Of a stretch of DNA of 30,344 nucleotides, positions 19,010-29,238 are shown piece by piece. The DNA comes from Nemertoderma westbladi (taxonomy: Eukaryota > Xenacoelomorpha > Nemertodermatida > Nemertodermatidae): positions 1 to 30,344 of the forward strand of contig JAUCBJ010002555.1 of the NCBI GenBank assembly GCA_032718475.1. The letters are read 5' to 3'. Both the position numbers and the translations under genes were made by a program. A model generated the notes under the pieces. It saw nothing but the letters and a program-made list of their open reading frames with translations. It was not told where the DNA came from and did not search any database. The first letter of the stretch is position 1; each line of letters starts with the position of its first letter.

Positions 19010-19591
19010 GACAATTTGTAGGCTGGACTGTTGTTCTGACTGTTGATTAGGTCTGAACGGATTGCAGTGCATGTAGAGTGTATGTCCGATAAAGAACGGT
19101 TAGGAAGTAGGGGCAGCCATAGCGGTAAGGTAAACCCCCATCTAAAGAATAAGTCGTACTACTGGGTTAGAACGCATACTACCTAACCATTTCGGAGTCT
19201 GCATGTCCTGTAGTTTATTTAGGCTTGATAGGAGTCCGCCAGCGTTTGGTCGGTACTTTGTTTGTGTAGTCTGTACGGGTAGCGTATAATTTTATTTAGA
19301 TAATTTGTAGGCTGGATAGTTGTCTGGTTGTTGTTGGGTTTGAGGAAATTTCGGTGTGTGTAGAGCATCTGTCCGATAAAGTGCTAGTTGGGAAAGTAGG
19401 GGCTTCAAGTGCTGTGAGGTAAACCCCCTGTGAAAGAATAAGTCGTACTACTGGGTTCGAACGTATACTAACTAATCATTTCGGAGTCTGCATATACCGT
19501 AGTTTGTTTAGGCTTGATAGTAGTCGGTCAGTATTTGGTCTGCATTTTGTTTGAGTAGTTTGTACGCGTAGCGTAATATTTATTATTCAGA
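19010..19591 (+). repeat. two imperfect tandem 289-bp units upstream of gag
   Basis: Unit 1 starts at 19010 (GACAATTTGTAGGCTGG) and unit 2 at 19299 (GATAATTTGTAGGCTGG). Both contain GTCCGATAAAG, GGTAAACCCCC, AAGAATAAGTCGTACTACTG and TTTCGGAGTCTGCAT in the same order. They end in a TGTACGNGTAGCGTA box. Divergence is moderate, so the duplication is not recent. In LTR elements such units may lie in the LTR or the untranslated leader. Confidence 0.88.
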
Positions 19592-20539
19592 GTTTATGCT
19601 ATTATTCGCAACATTCATTCCCCAAGTTTATTCCTACAGTAATTGTGTCTGTTATACATACCGTTATAGTTAAATTAACCCCGGTACTACATCAGGGCTG
19701 CTCGGCGTAGGTAAAGACTGGAGATTGTATGCATTGGTCACTCCGGCAGATACTGTGGTTCTTTTTGCTGTTCAAGTATTTTTAACGACTGATTATTTGT
19801 TGTACAAGTATTTGTACCTAATTTAGGGTTTAGTGTACAGTGCTTTCCGAAGGTAATTAGCGTGTAGGCAGTGTATTTGTGTTGTAAAGTGGTTAATAGG
19901 CACGTTGGTTCTGGTAGACCGCGGTAATTAATCTCTAGGTAGGAACACTCCGTGATACATAACGTAGTACCTATAGCGATACGGTTATAGGTCGTCAGGC
20001 GGTGGTATTTTCCTATCTGGACAATGCAGTATATTTACTACTACTTATTATTTTCAAATACCGTAGTACCCTGTCCGTTGTAATAACCAGGTATTCTAAC
20101 CCTTTGTTAGGCTGGTTAGTAGACTTCTTGTAAAATTACCCTAAAAATTCGTATTTGTGTATTTGTAATTAAATTTTTGTGTTTATTTAGAGATTGTAAT
20201 CTCAACCCGAATTGTACGTAATTTGTAGTATTAAGTAACTTAGGTAAATTAGAATTATTTGTTTTAGTGTCCAACAAGTAGCACTCCACTGAGAGTGCAC
20301 AGCTTATGTGTAGTGACTCCCCCAGAAATAATAACATTTATTTCAAATATTGACAAAACCCATTAAACAGGTATATATATATTATAAATCAACTCAAACG
20401 ATTTATAAATAGTAGGCCTGCCATACAAAAATTAGGTCTCAATATCAGTTGGACTACTGCTTAAATAACGGTAATAAAGTAAGTTAAAGTAACCAAGTAA
20501 CCCTTAAAATTCAGAAATTCAATTATTTAAAATAATTGA

Positions 20540-20915
20540 CATGCCGGTATTCACGATAGGCTTATTATATTTATTTCTATAAATTTAGGCTGAAATCATA
20601 CCGGTATTCTGCAATTAATTCTAGTTAATAATTATATTTATATATACTATAAGTGTAAACTGCATACCGGTATCCACGATAGGCCTATTATATATTTATA
20701 TATTTGTGCTAAAATTATATACTGGTATTCTGTGAAAAACTTAGTCTGTAATTATACTTATATATATACATTATAAGTGTAAGCTGTATACCGGTATTCA
20801 CGATAGGCCTATTATATATATAAATTTAGGCTGAAATCATACCGGTATTCTGTAATTAATTCTAGTTACTAATAATACTTATATATACTATAAGCATACC
20901 GGTATTCTAATATTA
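20540..20915 (+). repeat. AT-rich tandem repeat with CCGGTATT boxes, period about 123 bp
   Basis: Three full units (CCGGTATTC or CCGGTATCC then ACGATAGGC at about 20544, 20668 and 20791) and a truncated fourth (about 20899) are arranged head to tail. Each unit also has an inner ATACCGGTATTCTG or near copy, plus runs of TATATAT. The last unit ends about 120 bp before the first ORF of the retroelement. Confidence 0.85.
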
Positions 20916-21038
20916 TATATATCACGCTACACTGAGTAGCAGTATCGGTAATTAATTACTAGGCTAGTAGTTAATACTGAATTACTAGACTTGCTTAGAC
21001 TGTAATATAGCAGTAGGCATTCAACTGTGCACACAAAC

Positions 21039-22523
21039 ATGTCTGATACTAAGCAGAACCTGTCAGACAGTTTGTTAGATGTAACTATCTGCGACTCAGA
21101 TAGGGGTGTAGAACCGTCTAGACCTAAGTTCAGTTCACCTCCCACTGTGAGGAAGGTCCTCCCTCCTGTAGTAATATCAGACCCTAGGCTAATCCAACAC
21201 CATAGGTCTGTCATAGGCACTCGAGCTCAGGTCAAGCGGGACCAAGAAGCAGCGGAACAGCAACAACCCGCGAGCCAAGAACTTGTTTCTCAGCGGCCCG
21301 ACAGCTCCAGTAGTGAAGATACTGTAGAGCTGACACCCGAGCGCGGAGCAAAGATGACGGATGCGGTTTATTCGGATCCACTTCTCATCCTTCCTGCAGC
21401 CGTACTCACTAGGATATTGATCGTGGTGGAAGAACACCAGATTGATTGGGCGAGAAGTCAGCGATCAACTAAAGATAGTTATGCGGGATACACAAGGGAA
21501 GAACTGAAGTCTATTGTCGAGTCGCAATGGAACTTCCCCGGACCCGGACTCCCGTTTGATTTATCAGAAGCTGCCTGGGAAGATATACACAGGATGGGAG
21601 TAACCAAGGAAACCATCGATCCAGCTGTGTGGAAGAGGTCCGCAGCCAGATACGCACAGGGATTCTTCAGCTCCATGAAGCGATTAGAAGAACAACTGTT
21701 TCAACAACCACAAGGACCTCAAGAGCAGGGAGAGCTGCTTTATCAAGTTAGAGAAAGAATTCTAAGAATCAGACTAATCTTATCTGCCTTTGAGGAGGCT
21801 TCGAAAAGAAAGCAAGACACGTTGTTGCAAGTTGCCGTAAAGACTTGGTTACAGCGGGTGAGTCTCCAAGTTCAAAGAGCTGCCCCGTGGAAATCGCAGT
21901 TAGATGAGCGCTCAACACTTGGGGAATCCACAGACGCTACCTTTTCCCAAGTGGAAAGTGAAGCGACGGCAGAGAAGCCGCATAAGAGGGATGCCATTGA
22001 CATCTATCTGTCGGACTATCAACGTTTTGTAGGTGATGAAGAGTTGAGGAGAAGACTAGAGGGGCTTAGCCCTAATAGTGAAGGAGCCCAGCGTGTGTTG
22101 GACGCAATCGATGTGGATAGGTTAGCTGCGAACCAAGCTAAATTCAATGAAAGCATCCGCATCGCTAAGGTTCAGGAAGAACAAGTAAAGAAAAAACGTA
22201 TAGAAGATAGAAAGACAGCAGCAGCGGCAGTGGCAGCGGCAGAAGCAGAAAGAAAAGCGGCAGAAGTGGATAGAAAAGCGGCAGAGGCAGTGGCAGAGGC
22301 AAAAGCGGCAGCGGCAGAGGCAAAAGCGGCAGCAGCAGCAGTAGAAGCGGAAAGAAAGGCGGCAGCAGCAGAAGCGGAAAGAAAAGCGGCAGAAGCGGAA
22401 AGAAAAATAGCAGTGGCAGAAGCAGAACGGAGGGCATCTGAAGAGACAACCCAACTAGAGTTGGAAAATCTTCAAGAGAGACAAGACAACTTTAATAAAC
22501 AGTTAACAGCTAGTAATATGTAG
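21039..22523 (+). CDS. extra N-terminal ORF of the BEL element, alanine/lysine-rich helical protein
   Basis: The ORF has 495 residues counted from the ATG at 21039; a GTG 12 bp upstream extends the same frame. The N-terminal about 100 residues are Ser/Pro/Asp-rich and probably disordered. The middle (about 110-270) is helical, with Trp and Leu-rich segments. From about residue 375 there is a long uninterrupted helix that turns, at about 392-470, into repeated AEAERKAA-type units (bases 22218-22435, built from GCAGAAGCGGAAAGAAAAGCG variants), typical of a single alpha-helix or coiled coil. It ends with TAG at 22521-22523, immediately followed by ATG ATG in the same frame. BEL elements normally begin directly with Gag; this ORF has no family I recognise. 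It may be an additional structural or assembly protein, or the front half of a Gag extended by readthrough. Confidence 0.7.
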   Translation: MSDTKQNLSDSLLDVTICDSDRGVEPSRPKFSSPPTVRKVLPPVVISDPRLIQHHRSVIGTRAQVKRDQEAAEQQQPASQELVSQRPDSSSSEDTVELTPERGAKMTDAVYSDPLLILPAAVLTRILIVVEEHQIDWARSQRSTKDSYAGYTREELKSIVESQWNFPGPGLPFDLSEAAWEDIHRMGVTKETIDPAVWKRSAARYAQGFFSSMKRLEEQLFQQPQGPQEQGELLYQVRERILRIRLILSAFEEASKRKQDTLLQVAVKTWLQRVSLQVQRAAPWKSQLDERSTLGESTDATFSQVESEATAEKPHKRDAIDIYLSDYQRFVGDEELRRRLEGLSPNSEGAQRVLDAIDVDRLAANQAKFNESIRIAKVQEEQVKKKRIEDRKTAAAAVAAAEAERKAAEVDRKAAEAVAEAKAAAAEAKAAAAAVEAERKAAAAEAERKAAEAERKIAVAEAERRASEETTQLELENLQERQDNFNKQLTASNM

Positions 22524-25103
22524 ATGATGAATCGATCTACTCCCAAAAGACAAGGTTATACATCATCTGAGGAAGGCGATACCACCGATACTGAAGGCGG
22601 AGGAAATCGATCTCGCCTAAGCAGACGTAAAAGAATGTCCCACCGTCAGAAATTGCCTGATTTGCCCCCAGCTGTTAGAAGGCAACTAAATAACACAGAT
22701 TTAGGTAGTACAGAACCCACAGACCAAATAATTAAAATAAAAAGACTCCCTACTATAGTAGATGAGCCTGAAATAATTAGGCCTGTTCTTGAAATCACCC
22801 CTTCGGTGATAGAGACACCTGTGCTCCCAGAACCCACCTTTAAATTCCCTTTACACAGCACTAAATTATCTGTGCCTAGAGGAACAGCCCCTGAAACAGT
22901 GTCGGTCCTGGACTCCGAGCTAAATATAAAGGATATATCGCCCGTAGTCCCTCGTCTGCCCGCTACGACGTTGGCGGATCCCGCTTCGGCGGTTGATTGG
23001 GTAGACGAGAGACGGCGGGGGATGGACATTCTCCTCGGAGAGATGAAGGAGAATCGAGTGCTCTCCTCCCTACAGGTCCGAGAGTTAGAAGGGACTGTTC
23101 AACAGTTAAAGGGAACCGTAAAGGAAAGTAGGTTAGAGTTGCAAGAAGTGCAGCAAAGTATCGCGCTAGAACGCGATAAATTAGTAAATTTACAAAAGGG
23201 TATACCATCACCCCCGGTAACAATGTGTCAACCTGTTAGGTCTGAAGTATCTCATGCGCAAGGTGTAGAGCCTACACGCATATATACTGCTAGCGAAGTA
23301 GAAACTCCTATAGTGAACCCTATTAAGGGTAATTATAGACCTGTTGATAATGACATTCCCTATAGACCTGATCATAATCCGAGAAATTTATATACCGATA
23401 ACTCGATATTAAATAACACGATGGCCCAAGAAAGTTTTACGCGTCAAATGGCTAGAACCGAAGCCCGGCAAGCGGTAAAGGTGGGAGAGATAGTCAAGTT
23501 CAATGGAGATGAGATGAAATGGTTACCTTTTAATGAATATTATAAAGATAACATACAGAACTCTGTACTTTCTAATGGAGAGAAACTTAGATTCCTCATC
23601 GAGTGCTTGGAAGGATCTCCCAAGTTAATGGCGTTAAAGTTTATTGGACATCCAGACGGATTAAGACAAGTTTGGGATACACTAAACATCAGGTATGGTA
23701 ATAGGAATAACATAGCTAAATATTTGTATGCAAAATTAGTAGCGCCCCGAAAGTTCATTAGCAGCGGGATAATAGAGTTTTCCGATGAGATTCAAGAGAT
23801 CTGTAGACAATTGGATTGGTTAGGTAAGTCTCATGAATATCAGAGTTCTATGGTTATTGGAGCCGTGGCTTCTACTTTACCGAAGGGTGGAGTAGGTACA
23901 CGCTGGGATAAGAAAGTGTTATATATGATGGAACAACAACGACGAGACCCTACCATGGCTGATCTCATGTCATTCCTAGATGGAGAAGTGAAATTACAGC
24001 TCCTAAAACTGTCCAGAGAGAAGACACCGGAAAACAAGGTAAGTGAAAAACCCGTCTCTAGGAGAAAGGTAACACCAGTGTGTTATACAGACGACGGCGA
24101 AAGCCAGACTTCTCAAGGAGAGGATAGCGGGAAAGACACTGACAGATCTTATTATGTCAATAAAATGCCTAAAGATCAGGTAAGTAAATTCAAGTCTCGA
24201 ACCAATGACAGGAGAGAACAGGTAAGAAAAACTCCTCCTACGTCTCCCAAGAGAATTCAGGTGAGAAAGCCCGAAGAAAAAACAAGTGTGCACAATGTTA
24301 CGCAAAATAAGGTAAGTAACATCAAACCGAAATGTGCGCTATGTGATGGGACCCATCGCTTGAATATGTGTGATGAATTCCTAAAGAAATCATTAACTGA
24401 GAGACGTGAAGTCATGTGGGATAAGCGGTTGTGTTATAATTGCCTCAGACAAGGACACCAACGACGAACCTGTTACTCTGACACAAGGTGTGCCAAGTGC
24501 GGTGCGAAACATCATATCTTGTTGCACACTGAATTCGAGCGAAATAGTCCGAGTCAGGTAAGTGATTCCGAACTACATGTCCAATTCAGTGATGTGAACG
24601 ACACTGATCAATCTGAGATGGAAGGATTCTATACGGACGAGTTCTCCGACGAAAACGAATCCTGTTACATGATAAATACCGCAGTGTATCGAGCACTCAC
24701 TTATGAAAAAGATACAGAAAGTGACCTCACTCTAACTACTTCTGATCGACAACCATTTTGGAAAGCGCCAACTTCCAATGTAGGGATTAGAGAATTTCCT
24801 GTGGTACAGGTAAGGGTCCACGGACCAAAAAGGAGTTATGTAGTGAACGCCCTCCTTGACTCCGGTAGTACAGGAACATTCATCGACAAAGAGCTAGCCG
24901 AAGACATATTTGCTGGACAACCCAAGTTCCGAACTAAGCTAAACATGTCAGGAATTATGCAGGTTTGGAAATCTACAGTAACAGCGGATTATTATGTAGG
25001 TGCGTTGTCCACCCCCCAGGACGAACTAGGAGAACATAGCATAAGGTCAGTGAAAATGGTGGCAATAAAGAACTTCGCTACTACCCAAGCGGAACCTTTA
25101 TAA
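22524..25103 (+). CDS. gag: BEL/Pao Gag and aspartic protease ORF
   Basis: The 859-residue ORF begins at ATG ATG immediately after the TAG of the previous ORF and in the same frame. A disordered Ser/Thr/Arg-rich region (1-190) is followed by a coiled-coil-like helix (about 170-225). A DUF1759/Gag-type domain (about 325-480, with WLPFNEYYKDNI, LKFIGHPDGLRQVWDTLNIRYG) comes next. Two Cys/His knuckles follow at about 602-671 (CALCDGTHRLNMC, then CYNCLRQGHQRRTC, CAKCGAKHHILLH). The protease begins at about 770 and has the catalytic LLDSGSTGTF (about 776). The region between Gag and protease (about 480-760) is low-complexity, charged, and encodes repeated QVS/KVS/QVR tripeptides. A TAA at 25101-25103 ends the frame, but protease-to-RT linker sequence continues in shifted frames up to 25265, so the stop is probably a degenerated Gag-Pol junction. 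Confidence 0.88.
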   Translation: MMNRSTPKRQGYTSSEEGDTTDTEGGGNRSRLSRRKRMSHRQKLPDLPPAVRRQLNNTDLGSTEPTDQIIKIKRLPTIVDEPEIIRPVLEITPSVIETPVLPEPTFKFPLHSTKLSVPRGTAPETVSVLDSELNIKDISPVVPRLPATTLADPASAVDWVDERRRGMDILLGEMKENRVLSSLQVRELEGTVQQLKGTVKESRLELQEVQQSIALERDKLVNLQKGIPSPPVTMCQPVRSEVSHAQGVEPTRIYTASEVETPIVNPIKGNYRPVDNDIPYRPDHNPRNLYTDNSILNNTMAQESFTRQMARTEARQAVKVGEIVKFNGDEMKWLPFNEYYKDNIQNSVLSNGEKLRFLIECLEGSPKLMALKFIGHPDGLRQVWDTLNIRYGNRNNIAKYLYAKLVAPRKFISSGIIEFSDEIQEICRQLDWLGKSHEYQSSMVIGAVASTLPKGGVGTRWDKKVLYMMEQQRRDPTMADLMSFLDGEVKLQLLKLSREKTPENKVSEKPVSRRKVTPVCYTDDGESQTSQGEDSGKDTDRSYYVNKMPKDQVSKFKSRTNDRREQVRKTPPTSPKRIQVRKPEEKTSVHNVTQNKVSNIKPKCALCDGTHRLNMCDEFLKKSLTERREVMWDKRLCYNCLRQGHQRRTCYSDTRCAKCGAKHHILLHTEFERNSPSQVSDSELHVQFSDVNDTDQSEMEGFYTDEFSDENESCYMINTAVYRALTYEKDTESDLTLTTSDRQPFWKAPTSNVGIREFPVVQVRVHGPKRSYVVNALLDSGSTGTFIDKELAEDIFAGQPKFRTKLNMSGIMQVWKSTVTADYYVGALSTPQDELGEHSIRSVKMVAIKNFATTQAEPL
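24031..24816 (+). promoter_or_regulatory. cluster of eight 5' splice-donor-like sites inside Gag-protease
   Basis: Strong matches to MAG|GTRAGT have their GT at 24039, 24180, 24222, 24261, 24312, 24558 and 24810, with a weaker AAG|GTAACA at 24069. All eight are in the same codon phase, reading Gln or Lys, then Val, then Ser, Arg or Thr. Whether any is used as a splice site cannot be read from sequence alone; the arrangement could equally reflect a repeated protein motif. Confidence 0.5.
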
Positions 25104-28100
25104 TTGGGACGAGGATGAGTTAGCATCCAGCATCTTGAAGATACCTCGATTCCAGACACCGATTATCCTGGAGTGCAAATACTCATCGGCCAAAACGCGC
25201 ATGAGGCGCTCGAGACATTGGAGAAACGGCCTGCTCAACCGCAGCCACTACAAACCTTATGCGGTAAGAACTAGAGTGGGTTGGTACTTTACTGGCCCTT
25301 CCCGTAGAACTCTCATGGAAAGATTACCGAAAGATCAGGTATATCAAGTGCGAGAATGGGAAGTTGAGAACAGTGAGTTCGACGATCCAACTGAGGGAAC
25401 TCCATACTCCTCAGACAACGACGATATACATCAACTTTTTGACGAGGAGAATGCCATCGATCTCCTTAAGGAAAGCGAGACTTGGCAAAACCAAGTGAAT
25501 TTATGTCAACTCCTTCTTCCATCCGAGCGAGACGACTATAACGACGAGCTTAATGACGTCATTGAACGTTATAATGCCAAGACTCGGGATGAACACGCCG
25601 TGAGATTCTTTACTCAAGAGGCTGTAGAGCCCAACTCCTACGATAAGGCCCTATCGGTGGAGGAAGAAAGAGCCAAGCAGATCCAAGCGACAACTACTCG
25701 TTTTCTTAAAGATCAAGGTAGGTATGAGATCGGTCTTCCTTTCCGAAAGCGAGAACCAAAGTTCATTAACAACAGACCCTTGGCGGAGAAAAGAATTGCT
25801 CAACTACATCGACGCCTTACGGCAAATTCTTCAGCTAAAGAAATGTATCAAACGCAGTTGAAGAAGTTTATTAGCAAGGGATATGCGGAGCTAGTACCGG
25901 AAGAAACACCTATAACTGAGAGAACGTATTATTTAACTCACCATTACGTTCCCAAACCCGGTAAACCCCATGAAGTACGAGTGGTGTTTGACGGCTCCGC
26001 CCTCTATATGGGCCAATCCCTTAATTCTGAATTGTTACCCGGACCCAACTTACTCCAATCCTTGTTGGGAATACTATTAAGATTAAGACAATATTCCATT
26101 GCTTTCGCCTCAGATATAGAAGGCATGTTCTTACAAGTCAAAGCGCTGGATAGGGATCGAGATAGCCTACGATTTCTGTGGTGGCCTGAAGGAGACCTCA
26201 ACCAGAAACCGGTGGAGTACTGGATGACCATCCAAGCCTTCGGGATAATCTCGAGCCCTTCAAACGCCTGTTCCGTGGTGCGCACTACTGCGGATGACAA
26301 CCGAGACGCCTTCTCTAAAGAGGTGATTGACAACATCAAGAGAGACATCTACATGGACGATAATCTAAAGTCCCTTCCATCAGTCGCAGAAGCCATTGAG
26401 GTCGCTAAAGGAACGGTAGAGTGCTTAAAGAAAGGTGGATTTCGATTAACTAAATTCACCAGCAACTCCCGTGAGTTTCTGGAGTCGATCCCGGTAGAAG
26501 ATCGAGGAACAAAAGACCTAGATCTAATAAAGGATGATCTCCCAGAGACTAAAACCCTCGGTTTGAAATGGGACACCGAAAGAGACATCCTGTTTTTCCA
26601 ACTAAAACAGCGAGATAATCCAGTTCGGACTAAACGGATTTGTCTAAGTATCTTGAGCACTTATTTCGATCCATTGGGATTTATTAGCCCAGTTATATTG
26701 ATTGCTCGGAGTTTAGTACAACAAATGTGGCTTGAAAACCACTCATGGGACGATCCACTTAAGGGAGAATTATTAAAGAAGTGGATGAAATGGGAAGATT
26801 CTCTACCGGCCATCGAGAACTTTATAATTTCCCGTTCATATTTTGGTCATGTTCTCCCTACGTATTCCTATCAACTCCATGTGTTTGGAGACGCCAGCGA
26901 TATGGGAATAGGTATAGTAGCCTACCTAAGGGTGGAAACTCCGGACGGAATCAAAGTCGCCTTAGTTACCTCTAAGGCATTGATAAACAACAAGTTGAAA
27001 GTTCCTCGAGCGGAGTTAAAAGCGGCTCTATACGCTACAGCCATCGGCCGGAATGTAACAGAACAGATTGATTATCCACTGGAGAAAACTGTCTATTGGA
27101 CCGACGCTTTACTCGTGTTGGAGTATATAACCAATGAAGTCTGTCAGTTCAGCGTCTTCGTTACCAACAGAGTAGCCATTATACTCAGTCGCACAATGAT
27201 GGATCAATGGAGACATTGCCCCGGAACGATTAACCCAGCAGACATCGCCTCCAGGGGAGCAACTCCACAAGAACTAGTAGATACTCCAGACTGGTTAGGT
27301 GGACCCGACTTCCTCTACAAAGAAGAAGAAGAATGGCCTCCTCATCTTACTACAGCAGAAATTAGACAGGCCAAGGGAGCGGAGAAAGTCAAACTTAAAA
27401 CCCGGGCGAGTAAATCGAAGTTATTCAAACCCATGGTAGATCTGTCTGTACTACATACTTCCGGAGACGACGCTTCGGATCAGAAACCAACAGCCACAAA
27501 TAAACTCGTTGTGGAAATCCGTGAGAAGGATTGGAAATCTGGGATACCAGACGTCTCGCAAGGACTCTCACCTCTTCTGCAGAGAGCGATACATCACTAC
27601 AGTTCCTGGAATCGGCTCTGTAAGGCCGTTACATATTTAAAGAGATGTTTTCACCATCACTACTCCGGGACGAAGGCCAAAGGTGATACCGCTCCAATAA
27701 CATCAGTGCAAGTCCATGTTATTAAAGATCTTCCCAACTATAAGATACCCGACAAGTTTCTGAAGGAGAAGATCAGTTATCAGGAGCATGAAGAAACCAA
27801 CAAGCAGATGCTGAGACTCCTGCAATGCGATGAAGATTCCGATAAGTATTTCCTGTTGTTGTTGAGAAATCCACAGATGCGCTTAAGGGATCGCTTCTCT
27901 AGCACAATGATAGATGGGTCGATACGTGTTGGAGGAAGGTTAACGAATGCACCATTATCCTTTGACACTAAGTTCCCCATACTCATTAGAAATCTTGAAA
28001 TACAAGTCAAGATGATTGTAGATGTTCACAGCAAACTTTATCATGCTGGTAGAGAACAAGTTCTTAGCGAAATTCGAACTCGCTATTATTTTTATAAACC

Positions 28101-29238
28101 CCGTAGAGCTCTGAACCAAGTTCTTAGGAACTGTATACCCTGTAGGAAAGCATTCAGTAGGCCTTTAACACAGCGAGAGGCAGAATTACCTAGGGAACGA
28201 GTAAGCTTCTATGAACCACCCTTTACTAATACCGGTGTGGATTTATTTGGCCCTATTGAAGTATATCGTGCTAGGACTATAGTCAAGAGATGGTGTGTAA
28301 TCTTTGTTTGTATGACTTGTAGAGCTATCCATCTCGATATGGTGAACGATTTATCGACCAACAGCTTCCTATTAAGCTTACGACGGCAGATCGCTCGCTT
28401 TGGCACTAGTAACACGATGAGATTGGATAAGGGAACTAACTTCATTGGTGCCAACAATGAAATCAAAGCTTACGTCAAAGATTGGAATCAAAGACAGGTG
28501 GACAATCAGCTACGAGTGACAGTGTCTAGCTGGACCTTCAACGCCGCCGACGCCCCTTGGTGGGGAGGAAGTTGGGAGAGATTAATAAGAAGTGTGAAGA
28601 CAGCATTTCACTTTATAGTGCCTTGCCGCGCGTATCTCACCGACGAACTTTTGCGGACGTTAATGGAGGAAATCGCCGCCTATCTCAACGAGAGACCTCT
28701 CATGCCAGTCTCATCTAGTCCCGATTCCCTGGAAGCGCTAACACCCGCACACTTCCTACTGAAGAAACCTGTAGCCATGCTCCCACAATCGGAAATCACA
28801 GACGGAGACGAATACTGCCGGCAAACTTGGCAACTCATGCAGTTGTTATCCCGTCGTTTCGCTGATCATTTCGAAAAACATTATCTGCCCACGCTACAAC
28901 TTCGAACTAAGTGGTTTGCGCAGCAAGAAAATGTCAGCGCTGGAGACATGGTTCTTATTGTGGATGTAGATCTTCCACGTAAGAGGTGGCAGGCAGGTCG
29001 TATCATCGAGACCCACATCTCTGATGATGGTTTGGTGCGATCGGTAGAACTCATCGTCATGCGACGTAACTTCAAGAAACCGGGAATTGTCTTCGAGACG
29101 CAGCAGCTCAACCGCCCGGTGGGACGCTTATGTTTACTGGAAAGAGACAGAGAACTCTCCGGAAACTATGGGAGGCAAGATACTCTTCCCACGACCACCT
29201 CCCTAATCCAACAAACATCTAGGGACTCCCCAATTTAA
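25104..29238 (+). CDS. pol: BEL/Pao Pol: RT, RNase H, integrase
   Basis: The open frame from ATG 25135 is 1367 codons. The first about 45 codons are not authentic: the protease-RT linker continues in the Gag frame up to about 25262 and then shifts into this frame. RT begins near residue 267 (HHYVPKPGKPHEVRVVFDGS). ASDIEGMF at about 325 carries one catalytic Asp, and IYMDDNL at about 406 the other two. RNase H (VFGDASDMGIG, about 583; RAELKAA, about 625; WTDALLVLEYI, about 655; PADIASRG, about 701) is complete. A zinc-binding HHCC-type motif (YHAGREQVLSEIR...CIPCRK, about 964-1004) precedes the integrase, whose acidic residues lie in GVDLFGP (1035), LDKGTNF (1097) and the WWGGSWERLIRSVK block (1142). 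A DUF5641-like C-terminus (about 1190-1330; GDMVLIVD, RKRWQAGRI) completes it. Apart from the N-terminal shift the gene looks recently active. Confidence 0.92.

Larger units (their letters stand above)
17395..21038. other. 3.6-kb non-coding, repeat-rich leader/flank of the BEL element
   Basis: No protein family is visible. The first 160 bp are AT-rich and probably belong to the Polinton side. From about 17530 the composition changes to mixed sequence with many copies of a TAGTAGGC-like word (for example 17923, 18464, 18800, 18882, 20411, 21011). A short duplication (18655-18765), a 16-bp palindrome (18778-18793), a 289-bp tandem repeat (19010-19591) and a 123-bp tandem repeat (20540-20915) follow. 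The 5' LTR and primer-binding site of the retroelement should lie here, but I could not match them to sequence after the pol gene. Any open frame in this span is short. Confidence 0.55.
21039..29238 (+). mobile_element. BEL/Pao retrotransposon, coding span
   Basis: Order Gag (DUF1759-like), Cys-rich knuckles, aspartic protease, RT, RNase H, zinc-binding domain, integrase and a C-terminal DUF5641-like region is diagnostic of BEL/Pao. The frames are long, with breaks only at the Gag-Pol junction and a TAG between the first two ORFs. The coordinates mark ORFs only, since no LTR pair was found in the window. The 3' LTR may lie beyond 30344. The element lies next to the Polinton and may have inserted into its right side. 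Confidence 0.9.

Noticed and set aside
18990-20915. CRISPR-like array
   Set aside because: Repeats have periods of 123 and 289 bp, are imperfect, lie in eukaryotic transposon DNA and have no spacer organisation.
22122-22454. Minus-strand frames rich in Cys/Phe and Leu/Pro opposite the retroelement ORF
   Set aside because: Generated by the GCAGAAGCGGAAAGA-type repeat of the sense strand; no independent evidence for a gene.
23985-24310. Minus-strand frame of 100 codons opposite Gag
   Set aside because: Overlaps a strongly supported Gag/protease ORF and has no domain; a shadow frame.
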